Shown piece by piece: positions 15,707 through 27,367 of a stretch of DNA of 36,979 nucleotides; positions within the stretch are counted from its first letter, which is position 1, and every line of letters begins with the position of its first letter. The translations under genes were made by a program, and so were the position numbers. The stretch comes from Nitrospira sp. (GTDB lineage Bacteria > Nitrospirota > Nitrospiria > Nitrospirales > Nitrospiraceae), in NCBI GenBank assembly GCA_024330945.1, contig JANDJJ010000012.1:1-36979 (forward strand), in the 5' to 3' direction. The notes beneath the pieces were generated by a model that saw only the letters and a list, made by a program, of their open reading frames with translations, had not been told where the DNA came from and did no database searches.

Positions 15707-16744
15707 ATGACGACATACCGAGAAGCCGGCGTCGATATCGACGCCGGTGATGAATTCGTCGATCGCATCAAGCCGCTCGTGCGCTCCACCTTTCGGCCTG
15801 AAGTCTTAGCCGACCTGGGCGGCTTCGGCGGACTGTTCGGCCTGCGGGCGGAGCAGTACAAAGAACCGGTGCTGGTCTCCGGCACCGACGGGGTCGGGAC
15901 CAAGCTCAAGATCGCTTTCTTAATGGACCGGCACGACACGGTCGGCATCGACCTGGTCGCCATGTGTGTCAATGACATCGTGGTGAGCGGGGCCGAGCCG
16001 CTCTTCTTCCTTGATTATTTCGCGACGGGTAAGCTCTCGGTGGCTAAGGCCCAGGATGTGGTGAGGGGCATCGCCGAGGGGTGTCGCCAAGCCGGATGCG
16101 CCTTGATCGGCGGCGAGACGGCCGAGATGCCGTCGTTCTATCGAGACGGTGAATATGATCTGGCCGGTTTTGCGGTGGGCGTCGTTGAAAGGGCTAAGAT
16201 CATCGACGGTCGAGCGATCGTGCCAGGTGATGTTTTGATCGGGATGGCGTCGAGCGGCCTGCACAGTAACGGCTACTCGTTGGCGCGACGCGTGTTGTTC
16301 GAACTGGCAAAGCTGACCGTGGACAACTTGGTGCCGGAGCTTGGTCGGACAGTGGGAGAAGAGTTGCTCACACCAACCAGGATTTATGTGAAGCCGATCC
16401 TGACCCTCTGCCGTGAATTCCCCATCAAAGGGTTGGCCCATGTGACCGGCGGAGGGATCACGGAAAATCTGCCTCGTGTGCTCCCCCCCGGCGTCAACGC
16501 ACGCGTGGATCGACGGGCCTGGGCCGTTCCTCCGATATTTACGGTGCTGAGCGGGTTGGGTCGCATTGATTCGGGAGAAATGTACCGAGTGTTCAATATG
16601 GGGATCGGCATGGTCTTGGTCGTGCCGCCGGATGCCGCGGATTCGGTCGTTTCTCGTGCCGCCGATCTGGGAGAACGGGCAGGGGTGATCGGCGAAATCG
16701 TGACATCCCAGTCGGCGGAACCGGAGGTGGAATATGTGGCTTAA
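15707..16744 (+). CDS. purM: Phosphoribosylformylglycinamidine cyclo-ligase PurM
   Basis: It closes the imidazole ring of purines, turning FGAM and ATP into AIR, the fifth step of de novo purine synthesis. The 345 residues match the usual length. Motifs are [12 protein letters not shown] (nucleotide and substrate region), [47 protein letters not shown] and [11 protein letters not shown]. No ribosome binding site precedes the ATG; the promoter places the transcript start almost on it. Its 3' end overlaps purN by 11 bp, the normal sign of a purMN operon. Confidence 0.96.
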   Translation: MTTYREAGVDIDAGDEFVDRIKPLVRSTFRPEVLADLGGFGGLFGLRAEQYKEPVLVSGTDGVGTKLKIAFLMDRHDTVGIDLVAMCVNDIVVSGAEPLFFLDYFATGKLSVAKAQDVVRGIAEGCRQAGCALIGGETAEMPSFYRDGEYDLAGFAVGVVERAKIIDGRAIVPGDVLIGMASSGLHSNGYSLARRVLFELAKLTVDNLVPELGRTVGEELLTPTRIYVKPILTLCREFPIKGLAHVTGGGITENLPRVLPPGVNARVDRRAWAVPPIFTVLSGLGRIDSGEMYRVFNMGIGMVLVVPPDAADSVVSRAADLGERAGVIGEIVTSQSAEPEVEYVA

Positions 16745-17420
16745 GCGGGGGGCGCCGCTGCGGGTGGCCGTGCTGGCATCGGGCCGTGGGTCCAACCTCC
16801 AGGCGATCATCGATGCCATTGAAGCCGGGCGAGTCGAGGCCACGATCGTGGCCGTCATCAGTAACAAAAAAGACGCTCAGGTCTTGGAGCGGGCACGGAA
16901 CCATGGAGTGCCGGATCTCTTTGTCGACCCCAAACCCTTCGCCGGCTTGCCCGACGGTCGAGAAGTCTATGATCGAGCGATTCTGGAGATTCTCCAACAA
17001 CGAGAAGTCGAATTGGTGCTGCTTGCCGGCTACATGAAGATCGTGACCTCCGTGCTGGTGAATGCCTACCAAAATCGGATGATGAACATTCATCCTTCGT
17101 TGCTACCGTCGTTTCCCGGCTTGAATGGCCAGAAACAGGCGTTGGACTGGGGATGCAAACTGGCCGGCTGCACCGTGCATTTTGTCACCGAAGGGGTTGA
17201 TGCAGGGCCTATCATCCTCCAAGCCGCCGTGCCCGTTTTTGACGATGACACGCCAGAAACCCTCGCGGCCCGCATCTTGGTCCAGGAACACAAGATCTAT
17301 CCTCACGCCGTGCAACTCTTCGCCGAAGGCCGCCTCCGCGTCGAAGGCCGCCGTGTGTATATCGACGGCTGGTTCGACAGAGCCCAGCACGAAACCCAGG
17401 CGCTTATCAGTCCGGCGTAG
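16734..17420 (+). CDS. purN: Phosphoribosylglycinamide formyltransferase PurN
   Basis: It transfers a formyl group from 10-formyl-tetrahydrofolate to GAR, the third step of purine synthesis. The protein is 228 residues, slightly longer than the E. coli enzyme. It shows [14 protein letters not shown] for phosphate binding, [13 protein letters not shown], the catalytic [12 protein letters not shown] stretch (Asn and His), [13 protein letters not shown] with the catalytic aspartate, and the closing [16 protein letters not shown] inside the end of purM provides the ribosome binding site, and the 11-bp overlap with purM suggests coupled translation. Confidence 0.96.
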   Translation: MWLKRGAPLRVAVLASGRGSNLQAIIDAIEAGRVEATIVAVISNKKDAQVLERARNHGVPDLFVDPKPFAGLPDGREVYDRAILEILQQREVELVLLAGYMKIVTSVLVNAYQNRMMNIHPSLLPSFPGLNGQKQALDWGCKLAGCTVHFVTEGVDAGPIILQAAVPVFDDDTPETLAARILVQEHKIYPHAVQLFAEGRLRVEGRRVYIDGWFDRAQHETQALISPA

Positions 17421-17594
17421 CAGGCGGCTGCGTCCCTTTATGAGGCTGGTCGCCTGGTGTTGCTCCGTCAAGCTGCATCCGTTCATTCTTCAGCCGATCC
17501 CGATCGCGCATGTTCCGCCCCCTGATTTCACCTGTTCAATCCTTCTATTGACCTACAGCAGAGCCGGACGAGCAGAAGAGTTTCCCGCAGCCTG

Positions 17595-18629
17595 CTAGGA
17601 CTTCGGTTGGAAAGAAGATCGGGAGTGGGAGCGTCGATTCTGTTGCGCGATGGCCGCGTTGCGACGAAGCCCGTCCAGTTTAGCCCGCCGAATTGGACTC
17701 TGCTGAAACAGGTCGGAGAAGGTCGATTCGTCCAGGGTGGACAGGGTGTCGAGGTTCGGTGCAAGGGCCACAGGCGTAGGCTGGAAAGCCGGTTCATTAG
17801 TCGGTTCGGCACGGAGATTAAACGGGCAGACGTCGAGACAGTCGTCGCACCCGAAGATCTTGTTGCCCATCCGTTGTTGGAGGTGGGGTGAAATTTCTTC
17901 TTGAGGACCGCGCAATTCGATGGTCAAGTACGAAATGCACCGGGTGGCATCGACCACATAGGGTTCGACAATGGCGCCGGTCGGGCAAGCTTGAATGCAA
18001 AGGCTGCAACTGCCGCAGAGGTCGGTGGCCGGTTCGTCGGCATCCAAGGCCAGGGTCGTCAATACCTCTCCAAGCAGAAGCCAGGAGCCATAGTCCGCCG
18101 ATACAAGGTTGGAATGTTTACCGATCCATCCCAGGCCGGCCCGTTCCGCCCAGGCTTTCTCCATGATGGGACCGGTATCGGCATATGAGCGTGTGTGGGC
18201 GTCCGGCGCCAGGCTCTGGATCCGTCTTTCAAGCTGCCTGAGGCGATCGCGAAAGATCTTGTGATAATCCCGTCCCCAGGCGTAGCGGGCAATACGGCCA
18301 TGCCCCGGTCGTTCATCCGCCCGGTAGTCGGTCAAATAATTGAGTCCGACGGAGATGATGGACCGACACCCCGGCAATACCAGCCGGGGATCTGACCGTT
18401 TCGCCGGGTCACGGTCCATCCAGGCCATGGTCCCATGGTAGCCACGACGGAGCCATTCGCTCAGGCGGTTCAGCAAAAGATTCGTCAACGAAGCGACGGA
18501 TGCCGGTCCGACGTCGGCCTGTGAACCGGCGTCCGCCCGTAAACGCTCCTGTTCATCGATCCGTGCGATGCCGACGGCGTCGAACCCCAGGGCGAAGGCT
18601 TCTTGTTTGATGGATTCTGTGAGGGTCAT
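17595..18629 (-). CDS. queG: Epoxyqueuosine reductase QueG
   Basis: It reduces epoxyqueuosine to queuosine in the wobble base of certain tRNAs, the last step of queuosine synthesis, using cobalamin and two [4Fe-4S] clusters. The 344-residue protein has the catalytic acid Asp151 in SYADTGPIMEKAWAERAGLG. Cluster ligands are in CGSCSLCIQACPTGAI (Cys205-Cys215), Cys231, and CDDCLDVCP (Cys261-Cys268). The C-terminus ends soon after LRRNAAIAQQ, so the HEAT-like repeats of longer relatives are absent. Compared with E. coli there seems to be extra sequence at about residues 25-60. The start lacks a strong ribosome binding site. It is convergent with purN across a 174-bp gap. Confidence 0.95.
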   Translation of the reverse strand: MTLTESIKQEAFALGFDAVGIARIDEQERLRADAGSQADVGPASVASLTNLLLNRLSEWLRRGYHGTMAWMDRDPAKRSDPRLVLPGCRSIISVGLNYLTDYRADERPGHGRIARYAWGRDYHKIFRDRLRQLERRIQSLAPDAHTRSYADTGPIMEKAWAERAGLGWIGKHSNLVSADYGSWLLLGEVLTTLALDADEPATDLCGSCSLCIQACPTGAIVEPYVVDATRCISYLTIELRGPQEEISPHLQQRMGNKIFGCDDCLDVCPFNLRAEPTNEPAFQPTPVALAPNLDTLSTLDESTFSDLFQQSPIRRAKLDGLRRNAAIAQQNRRSHSRSSFQPKS

Positions 18630-18706
18630 GCAACTGTCCGGAGATGGAGGCTAACACAAGCTCCCGGCTTGCGACCATAGAACGGCCCCACGTAGAATCC
18701 ATCGCA

Positions 18707-19354
18707 ATGAAAACGTTCATGAGAGGCAACGGCCATACAACGCTGGTTTCTCTCGGACGACCCGATCGGAACCGATGGATTTTCATGGGGCTGCTGTTTT
18801 TCGCCGTCGGACTAGATTTGACGATCGGAGGTCGGGATCTTTGGGCGTGGGCTTCATCGGAAAGCTCGATTGATGCGTTGGAGGTGGCCCAAGATCCGAC
18901 GGGCGGTATCCGCGCCACCGCCCGGCTCGTGTTGCCGGCCAAGACGCAAGTCATTCACGACCTGTTGACCGATTATGTCCATTGGCCTGAATTATTTGAT
19001 GTCCGTATGAGGCTCGCCGGATTGACCGTGCAAGACGGAGTCGCCACGGTCGATCTCAGGATCGCGCACCCCCTGTTGCCGGGGGAACGCCGGTTGGTGA
19101 CGGAATCACGGATCGTACCGGGCGGCGGACTGGTTACCGACCTCAAAGGCGGGGATTTCAAACGGTATCGCCGTATCTGGACCCTCCGCCAAGCCGGAGA
19201 AGGGAATCAGACACAGGCCGACTTTGAATTGGTGTTTGAGTTGGACTCGCTCGTCCCGGATTGGATCGTGGTGATCGCGGTTCGGCAGGAGCTGGAAGCG
19301 CACTTTCGAATCCTCAAACAAAAAGCGGTGGAACGTTCGAGGCTATCGTCCTGA
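18707..19354 (+). CDS. SRPBCC/START-type polyketide cyclase-like protein
   Basis: The product is about 215 residues from ATG 18707 (an upstream ATG at 18644 would add 21). One hydrophobic segment, WIFMGLLFFAVGLDLTIGG, lies near the N-terminus and should anchor it or act as an uncleaved signal. The rest resembles the SRPBCC fold: VLPAKTQVIHDLLTDYVHWPELF is a typical helix-after-strand opening, and the C-terminal PDWIVVIAVRQELEAHFRIL is a typical long final helix. Such proteins bind hydrophobic ligands or help ubiquinone function (COQ10-like); the ligand here is unknown. It is divergent from queG and 46 bp before thiE. Confidence 0.65.
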   Translation: MKTFMRGNGHTTLVSLGRPDRNRWIFMGLLFFAVGLDLTIGGRDLWAWASSESSIDALEVAQDPTGGIRATARLVLPAKTQVIHDLLTDYVHWPELFDVRMRLAGLTVQDGVATVDLRIAHPLLPGERRLVTESRIVPGGGLVTDLKGGDFKRYRRIWTLRQAGEGNQTQADFELVFELDSLVPDWIVVIAVRQELEAHFRILKQKAVERSRLSS

Positions 19355-19400
19355 CCGGAGCGGGCCGGCAAGGGAGCGAACCCTCGATCCAGGAAACCAG

Positions 19401-21610
<2,210 letters not shown>

Positions 21611-21775
21611 ACCGCTCGAATTATGTGAGCAGGAGCGGGCGAACGCAAGCCGGCAAACGGCAGGGACGACGTGACAAACGGTTTGCTTGCTGAGCCTGTG
21701 ATTCCTGTGGTACGGTCGAACACCGTCCAGGCAGGTGGAAAGTCGGAGGCCGTTCGTCGTCGGAGACCATTCGTC

Positions 21776-22552
21776 ATGGATCGATACAAGATGATCGCAA
21801 TGATCGTGCTGTCCGGCTTGTGGCAGGTGGGGTTCTTCACGGGGCCGGCTGCGGCCGCCGCCGCGGAGCCCGTGACGATTACGGACTCCGCCGACTATTT
21901 TCCCGATGCGGTCGGCAATCGCTGGGTCTATCGCGGGCATATTATGGAGGGGCCGCTCCAGACGGTGGACAACAAATTTTTCACCAATGTCTCGACGGTG
22001 ACGGGAACCAAAACGATCAATAACGTGCAAGTCACCGTCTTTCACGATACCAATCCGGGCAACCACGGTCCTTCGGACAGTTTTTACCGTCGGGACAGCG
22101 TGGGCATCGTCTATTATGGGTCGGAGCCGGGGACGCCCTTGGAAAAACAACTGACCCCGTACCAAATTTTTCGGTTTCCCATAAAAATCCCCTCTTCCTT
22201 TCAACAGTTCGACAGGACCGGCCTCGATTTTGGGTCGGACATGGACCATGACGGCGCCAGCGAGAAAACCGACGTGAAGGGATGGGTGACCTTGCTCGGC
22301 CGTGAAACGGTCACCGTGCCGGCTGGTACGTTTGCGGACGCGATCAAGGTCGAGGCCAAGATGACCATGCAGATTCATTTGTCGTCCGGCCGAGGCGTCA
22401 TTGCAGGATCGGACGTCATGACCGCGTGGTTCGCCAAGGGGGTCGGTCTCGTGAAGTACGCGGAGCGTCAGGACATGGGGCCGATTAAAGAAGACCGCGG
22501 GGTCATCGTAGAAATTACGGAAGAGCTGGAAGAATACGAGATCAAGAAGTGA
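21776..22552 (+). CDS. Exported protein of unknown function
   Basis: From ATG 21776 the product is 258 residues. The N-terminus (MDRYKMIAMIVLSGLWQVGF and a following Ala-rich run ending before EPVTIT) is a typical Sec signal peptide, with cleavage likely near residue 30. The mature part begins with a SADYFPDAVGNRWVYRG segment seen in many exported proteins of unknown function, then looks beta-rich, with WVTLLGRETVTVPAGTFADAIKVE near residue 180. A GGAG sequence lies about 11 nt upstream of the ATG. The stop is 6 bp from the convergent putA stop. I cannot give a function. Confidence 0.75.
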   Translation: MDRYKMIAMIVLSGLWQVGFFTGPAAAAAAEPVTITDSADYFPDAVGNRWVYRGHIMEGPLQTVDNKFFTNVSTVTGTKTINNVQVTVFHDTNPGNHGPSDSFYRRDSVGIVYYGSEPGTPLEKQLTPYQIFRFPIKIPSSFQQFDRTGLDFGSDMDHDGASEKTDVKGWVTLLGRETVTVPAGTFADAIKVEAKMTMQIHLSSGRGVIAGSDVMTAWFAKGVGLVKYAERQDMGPIKEDRGVIVEITEELEEYEIKK

Positions 22553-22558
22553 AACAGT

Positions 22559-25525
22559 TCACTCGACAGCCTCGAATCCCCGGCGGAGGGTGTTTTCGCA
22601 CACGATGCGAGCGATCATGAACTGAGGCAAGTAGTCTTGGCCTCCCGCTTTTGCTCCCACCCCTGAAAAACGATGCCCGCCGAAGGGCTGCCGCCCGACG
22701 AGCGCGCCAGTGATCGGCCGATTTATGTAAAGATTGCCGACGTCGAATCGGTCGCGGGCGAGGGCGAGATTCGCCGGACTCCGGCTGTACACACCGCCCG
22801 TCAGTGCGTAAGGTGTCCCGTTCGCCAGACGAAGGGCCTCCTCGAAACTTTCCGCTTTCATCACGGCGAGCACGGGACCGAAGATTTCTTCCTGCGCCAA
22901 CCGGTGGGACGGTTCTACGTCGACAAAGACCGTCGGGCCGACGAAGTATCCTTCCCGGTCGACCGATCGCTGAACCAGCGGTCGGCATTCGCGCAATCCC
23001 TCCGTGATGAACGTTTGAATCGACGCCTGCGCCCGCGCGTCGATGACCGGTCCCACCCGAGTGCCGGGATCCGCCGGATCGCCGATTTCCAGGCTTAAGA
23101 CGGCGTCCTTTAATCGGCCCACGAACTCGTCGTACACCGAGCGATGCACGACAGCTCGCGAGCAGGCCGAACATTTCTGCCCCGCGTATCCCGTGAAGGA
23201 AGCCACGACGCCGACGATGGCTTCGTCCAAATCCGCCGTGTCGTCGACGATGATGGCGTTTTTGCCTCCCATCTCGGCGATCACCCGTTTCACCATCGGT
23301 TGCCCAGGCCGCACGACGGAGGCGTCGGCTAGGATGTGAAGCCCGGCGGCTTTTGATCCTGTGAAGGCGATCGTCACAATGCGAGGGTGGATCACGAGGG
23401 CGCGTCCGATCTCCGGTCCTCCCGGGACGCAGATGAGCACGTCAGACGGCACTCCGGCGGACGTCAGAATCTCCGAGAGGAGCGTTCCCACCAGAGGAGC
23501 CCGCTCCGACGGTTTAAAGAGGACGGCGTTGCCGGTCACCAAGGCGCCGGCGACCATGCCGGTCGGGATGGCGAGAGGAAAATTCCACGGGGCGATGACG
23601 GCGGCGACGCCGCGCGGGCTGTACAGTCGGTAGTTGATTTCCCCCGGTTTGTCGCCCAATTTCATCGGTTCGGCCAGGCGGCGCATCTCCCGGCCGTAGT
23701 ACCGCAGAAAATCGATCGCCTCGGCAACGTCGGCGTCCGCTTCCCGCCAGGGTTTGCCGACCTCGAAGACTTCCCAGGCGGCCAATTCGTAACGCCGCCG
23801 CGCGATCTCATCGGCGGCTCTGTCCAAAACGGCGGCCCGTTCCTCGGCCGGGCGCCGCCGCCAATTCTCGAAGGCCGCCTCCGCCCGTTGGACGGCTCGG
23901 TCGAGATCCGAGACGGATGCGCCTTTCACCTCCGCGACGACTTCTTCGGGTTTGGACGGATTGTGAGACACCAGCCAGGGACCCGTTGGTTTCAAATCCG
24001 CTCCGATCGATTCCCATCGCCGTCCGAGTTGCGCCCGCACCGACGCGAGGCCGTCCCTCATGGCTTGACGGACCTCGGCTAAGGAAAAATCGCTGTGCGG
24101 CTCATTGGAAAACGTTCGACGATCGGCTGCGGCAAGCGTTTCCGCCTCAACCGCCGGGATCTCGGGCGGAGCCAGAAGTTTCGCCAGCGACTGGGATTCG
24201 ACATATTCTTTACGGAGAAACGATTCATTGGACGTATTTTCCAACAGACGACGGACCAAGTAGGCCATACCAGGCAAAAGTTGGCCAACTGGAGTGTAAA
24301 GCCGAACCCGGCGGCCGAGCGTCACCATGGCTTGTTGAAACGGTTCGGCCATGCCGTAGATCATTTGATATTCCCGCGCGGAGGCCGGCAGGTGGCGGCT
24401 GTTGGCCGTCGCCTCGATGACAGCGAGGGTCCGCAAATTGTGCGTGCCAAAAGCGGGCCGGATCAATTCCGCATGGTCGCAGAGGAGACAAACCAGTCGT
24501 TCATAGTTGGCATCCGTTTCCGCCTTGTGTGCAAAGAGCGGCACCGGCCAGCCTGCCTGCCGATATCGAACTGTGTCGGAGTCCCAGTAGGCGCCCTTGA
24601 CCAATCGGATCGTGATCGGCGTGCCACGGGCCCTTACCCACGCAATCAAGTTTCGAATATCCTGTTCCGTCTCCCGATGGTACGCTTGAAGGGCGATGCC
24701 GGCATAGGGATACGAACGGTATGCCGGCTCATTGAACAGTGTGGTGAAGATGTCCACCAGAAGGGATTTGGTCTCGGCCTGCTCCATGTCGAAGATCAGC
24801 CCGGCCGATAATGAGACGGCTTGATCGACCAAGGGGCGAAGGCGCGCCGCCACCGATCGATAGCTGCCGTCGGGGTCGATCGGGTCCAAGCGAGAGGAGA
24901 GCGCCGAAATTTTGAGGGAGAGTTGCACGCGCGGCAGCGGCCCCAGGTGGTCCGATTCCAAAAGGGGGACCGAGGGCCAGGAAGAAGCCGTCCGCGTCAG
25001 GTTTATCAACGCTTGCAGACAACGGTCCCGGTAGAGATCGGCTTCTGATTCGCTGACCGTCGCTTCTCCCAGGAGATCGACGGACCAGGCCCGTCCGGCT
25101 TTCCAGAGGTGCTCCAACATCGGAGCCGCCTCTTCCACAGCAGCACCCGCGATAAACGTTCGAGCCATTTGTTCAACATGAGCCCTGATCGATTTGCCGG
25201 TCCATCTGGCGCCGAGGCCGGTGGCCGCCAACGCATTGAGTCCCCATTGAAGACCAAACAAGTCGGCGTGTAATCCGCCGAAATATTCCTGGGCGAGAGA
25301 GACGACGCGCTCATCATCCGCGACCGACGGCAGGACATCGATGAAACGAAAGAGACGGGTTTTGAAGACCTGGTCCTTCATGGCGAGATTGATCGCCGAC
25401 TGGGACCACCAACGACCCTCGAAAACGGTCGGCTTGTGGCCGGCGGAGAGGCTGGCAAGATGCTCGCCGATCCGGCGAACGGCCGGTTCGAGCGATTCCG
25501 GTTCGTGTGATGAAGCAGTCGTCAT
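22559..25525 (-). CDS. putA: Bifunctional proline dehydrogenase / glutamate semialdehyde dehydrogenase PutA
   Basis: It oxidises proline to glutamate in two steps, passing electrons to quinone (via FAD) and NAD+. The 988-residue protein lacks the N-terminal ribbon-helix-helix of E. coli PutA, so it is an enzyme only and not an autoregulator. The proline dehydrogenase barrel spans about 150-450, with SYPYAGIALQAYHR and RLVKGAYW (307-314). The aldehyde dehydrogenase domain (about 500-970) has APWNFPLAIP, GSKAAG, EMGGKNAIIVDD and the catalytic Cys785 in GYAGQKCSACSR, then EIFGPVLAV. There is no extended C-terminal domain. A GGAG sequence precedes the ATG. It is convergent with the exported-protein gene and divergent from mrp. 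Confidence 0.96.
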   Translation of the reverse strand: MTTASSHEPESLEPAVRRIGEHLASLSAGHKPTVFEGRWWSQSAINLAMKDQVFKTRLFRFIDVLPSVADDERVVSLAQEYFGGLHADLFGLQWGLNALAATGLGARWTGKSIRAHVEQMARTFIAGAAVEEAAPMLEHLWKAGRAWSVDLLGEATVSESEADLYRDRCLQALINLTRTASSWPSVPLLESDHLGPLPRVQLSLKISALSSRLDPIDPDGSYRSVAARLRPLVDQAVSLSAGLIFDMEQAETKSLLVDIFTTLFNEPAYRSYPYAGIALQAYHRETEQDIRNLIAWVRARGTPITIRLVKGAYWDSDTVRYRQAGWPVPLFAHKAETDANYERLVCLLCDHAELIRPAFGTHNLRTLAVIEATANSRHLPASAREYQMIYGMAEPFQQAMVTLGRRVRLYTPVGQLLPGMAYLVRRLLENTSNESFLRKEYVESQSLAKLLAPPEIPAVEAETLAAADRRTFSNEPHSDFSLAEVRQAMRDGLASVRAQLGRRWESIGADLKPTGPWLVSHNPSKPEEVVAEVKGASVSDLDRAVQRAEAAFENWRRRPAEERAAVLDRAADEIARRRYELAAWEVFEVGKPWREADADVAEAIDFLRYYGREMRRLAEPMKLGDKPGEINYRLYSPRGVAAVIAPWNFPLAIPTGMVAGALVTGNAVLFKPSERAPLVGTLLSEILTSAGVPSDVLICVPGGPEIGRALVIHPRIVTIAFTGSKAAGLHILADASVVRPGQPMVKRVIAEMGGKNAIIVDDTADLDEAIVGVVASFTGYAGQKCSACSRAVVHRSVYDEFVGRLKDAVLSLEIGDPADPGTRVGPVIDARAQASIQTFITEGLRECRPLVQRSVDREGYFVGPTVFVDVEPSHRLAQEEIFGPVLAVMKAESFEEALRLANGTPYALTGGVYSRSPANLALARDRFDVGNLYINRPITGALVGRQPFGGHRFSGVGAKAGGQDYLPQFMIARIVCENTLRRGFEAVE

Positions 25526-25673
25526 GGTCCGTCACTCCGTCACAGAAAGCGGCTGTTGTTCATAAGACTAACATGGAGCAACCGAATGGGCCATCACTTC
25601 CCGGGGGATTTCCCGTGAGAGGCCCATCGGTGCATGATCCGACCGGCCCATTTCTTTCCACGATGCCATCGCT

Positions 25674-25679
25674 TATGAT
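25674..25679 (+). promoter_or_regulatory. Candidate -10 box ahead of mrp
   Basis: TATGAT matches 5 of 6 to TATAAT. The region 17 bp upstream (TTTCTT, 25651-25656) is a poor -35. Transcription would begin about 35 nt before the mrp start, whose ribosome binding site GGAGG is at 25707-25711. It lies in the 196-bp divergent gap between putA and mrp. Confidence 0.35.
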
Positions 25680-25721
25680 GGAACAAAGCGACGGGCGGGC
25701 TCACAACGGAGGATATCGACT

Positions 25722-26597
25722 ATGGCCGATGAACATTCCCAGGGCGGGAAGCCGCAGCATGCGACCGGCAGCTTGGTGCCGGGTGTCAAACACGTGATCG
25801 CTGTGAGTAGCGGGAAGGGAGGCGTGGGAAAATCAACCGTTGCGGCCAATCTGGCCTGCGCACTAGCCTTGACGGGGGCCAAGGTCGGCTTGTTGGATGC
25901 CGATCTGTACGGCCCCAATATTCCGATGATGATGGGACCAGCCAAGGGGCCCGAACAAAAAGACGGAAAAATCGTCCCGGCTGAAAGTTACGGGGTCAAG
26001 TTGATCTCGATGGCGTTTCTGGTTCCAGAGGACACGCCGTTGATTTGGAGAGGGCCGATGGTCCATCAATATCTCCAGGCGTTCTTTCGCGACGTGGAAT
26101 GGGGCGAGCTGGATTATCTTTTGATCGATTTGCCTCCCGGGACCGGCGACGTGCAGCTTTCCTTGTCGCAGATGGTGCCCTTGGCCGGGGCCGTCACGGT
26201 CACGACTCCCCAAGAGGTCGCGCTCCACGACGTGCGCAAGGGGATGGCCATGTTTCAAAAGGTCAACGTGCCGCTGCTGGGCATCATCGAAAACATGAGT
26301 TACTTTGTGTGCGGCCATTGCGGAGAACGGACCGAAATTTTTTCCCATGGCGGCGGCGAACGGGCGGCCGAAAAGCTGGGGGTACCCTTTCTGGGGCGTA
26401 TCCCCATCGATCCTGCGATTCGAGAAGGAGGGGACAGCGGGCATCCGATCGTCGTGACGGACCCGACGTCGCCGCAGGCCGAGGCGTTTCGCGACATCGC
26501 GCGCAAATTGATCGACGAATTGAAAGGCGACAAAAAGAGCGGGCCTTCGATCGAGAGTCTGCTCAAAAAAATCACACAACCGTTGGGCGGTCATTGA
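25722..26597 (+). CDS. mrp: Iron-sulfur cluster carrier ATPase Mrp/ApbC
   Basis: A cytoplasmic P-loop ATPase of 291 residues that holds and delivers [4Fe-4S] clusters. It has the deviant Walker [10 protein letters not shown] (31-39), the [10 protein letters not shown] segment, Walker [12 protein letters not shown], and the cluster-binding CGHC (Cys197, Cys200), which in this family acts across a dimer. The N-terminal DUF59 domain found in longer relatives is absent. A GGAGG sequence precedes the ATG by about 10 nt. The TGA overlaps ATG 26597 as TGATG, joining it to the Rieske gene. It opens a run of four same-direction genes ending with lipA, an enzyme that itself needs two [4Fe-4S] clusters. 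Confidence 0.95.
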   Translation: MADEHSQGGKPQHATGSLVPGVKHVIAVSSGKGGVGKSTVAANLACALALTGAKVGLLDADLYGPNIPMMMGPAKGPEQKDGKIVPAESYGVKLISMAFLVPEDTPLIWRGPMVHQYLQAFFRDVEWGELDYLLIDLPPGTGDVQLSLSQMVPLAGAVTVTTPQEVALHDVRKGMAMFQKVNVPLLGIIENMSYFVCGHCGERTEIFSHGGGERAAEKLGVPFLGRIPIDPAIREGGDSGHPIVVTDPTSPQAEAFRDIARKLIDELKGDKKSGPSIESLLKKITQPLGGH

Positions 26598-26629
26598 TGA
26601 CCGATCGACGATTTCTCGTGGAGGAGAGC

Positions 26630-26935
26630 ATGGCGGAGTTTGTGCGGGTTGCCGGAACGTCCGAGGTGAAGCCGGGGCAAGGTCTGACGGCGGAGGTCAA
26701 CGGCCGAACCGTGGCCGTTTTCAACGTCGATGGGATCTATCACGTGATCGACAATACTTGTCCGCACCGCGGCGGGCCGCTGGGAGACGGTGAAGTCGAG
26801 GGAAACATCGTGACCTGCCCCTGGCACGGCTGGCAATTCGATGTGACCACGGGGGCCTGTACCAGGAATCCATCCGCAACCGTCGAGGTCTTTCAAGTCA
26901 AGGTCGAAGGCGACGACATCAAGGTGCTGCTCTAG
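26630..26935 (+). CDS. Rieske [2Fe-2S] ferredoxin
   Basis: A small soluble electron carrier of about 101 residues. The two cluster boxes are CPHRGG (Cys44, His46) and CPWHGW (Cys63, His66), the normal Rieske ligand set, in a protein with no signal peptide, so it is a cytoplasmic dioxygenase-ferredoxin or NirD-type protein rather than a bc1 subunit. I chose ATG 26630 because GGAGGAG lies 4-5 nt upstream. An in-frame ATG at 26597 overlaps the mrp stop and would add 11 residues. It could supply electrons for cluster or lipoate chemistry, but its partner reductase is not seen here. Confidence 0.9.
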   Translation: MAEFVRVAGTSEVKPGQGLTAEVNGRTVAVFNVDGIYHVIDNTCPHRGGPLGDGEVEGNIVTCPWHGWQFDVTTGACTRNPSATVEVFQVKVEGDDIKVLL

Positions 26936-26995
26936 CTGCGAGATCTCGTCGGAAAGTGGCGGCGGAAGAAGCTGGTTTTGAGAGAAAGGCCGGAG

Positions 26996-27367
26996 ATGAC
27001 CGATTCCGCTCTCGACAAGCACCAACTGGCGGGATTTGATCCGAGCGCGCGCGGGTTCAGTCGCGCCGTCGAATTTGAGCCGGTAAGGGAAGGCTATCAG
27101 GCGATTCTGCGCTATGAAACGGTGCGTGTCACGACCGAACCCTGTCGGACGCAGGATGACGCGTTGCTGGCCTTGATCGCGTTGCTCCACGGGCAAGGGT
27201 ACCGGCGATTGAAGACCCAGAAAAGTTTTCACAAGGGTGCGTATTTGGGGTCGCGAGAGCCGTGGGTCGAGTATCCGGATCCGTCCGATGAACCGGAACG
27301 ACGAGGTGTTTGGGGCCGGCTGCTGAACTGGTTCGGTTCCACCACGCGCGTCGGAGGAGACCGATGA
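26996..27367 (+). CDS. Uncharacterised 123-residue protein in the mrp-lipA operon
   Basis: I do not recognise the family. The protein is soluble and charged, with one cysteine (in VTTEPCRTQDDAL) and no signal or membrane segment. The central part, RTQDDALLALIALLHGQGYRRLKTQ, looks like a helix that packs on a strand. It ends in a basic, Trp-containing tail (RRGVWGRLLNWFGS). ATG 26996 has GGAG directly upstream; a TTG at 26978 would add six residues. Its TGA overlaps the lipA ATG (ATGA), so it is almost certainly translated together with lipA. A role in lipoate or Fe-S handling is suggested only by position. Confidence 0.7.
   Translation: MTDSALDKHQLAGFDPSARGFSRAVEFEPVREGYQAILRYETVRVTTEPCRTQDDALLALIALLHGQGYRRLKTQKSFHKGAYLGSREPWVEYPDPSDEPERRGVWGRLLNWFGSTTRVGGDR

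Noticed and set aside
18644-18706. Earlier ATG for the SRPBCC protein
   Set aside because: It has only GGAG immediately adjacent to the ATG, too close to work, and would place 21 polar residues before the membrane segment.
19355-19400. Possible TPP riboswitch before thiE
   Set aside because: The gap of 46 bp is too short and the CUGAGA core is absent.
21611-22378. 256-codon N-terminal extension of the SDR
   Set aside because: It lies antisense to the exported-protein gene, and the SDR fold starts after ATG 21610.
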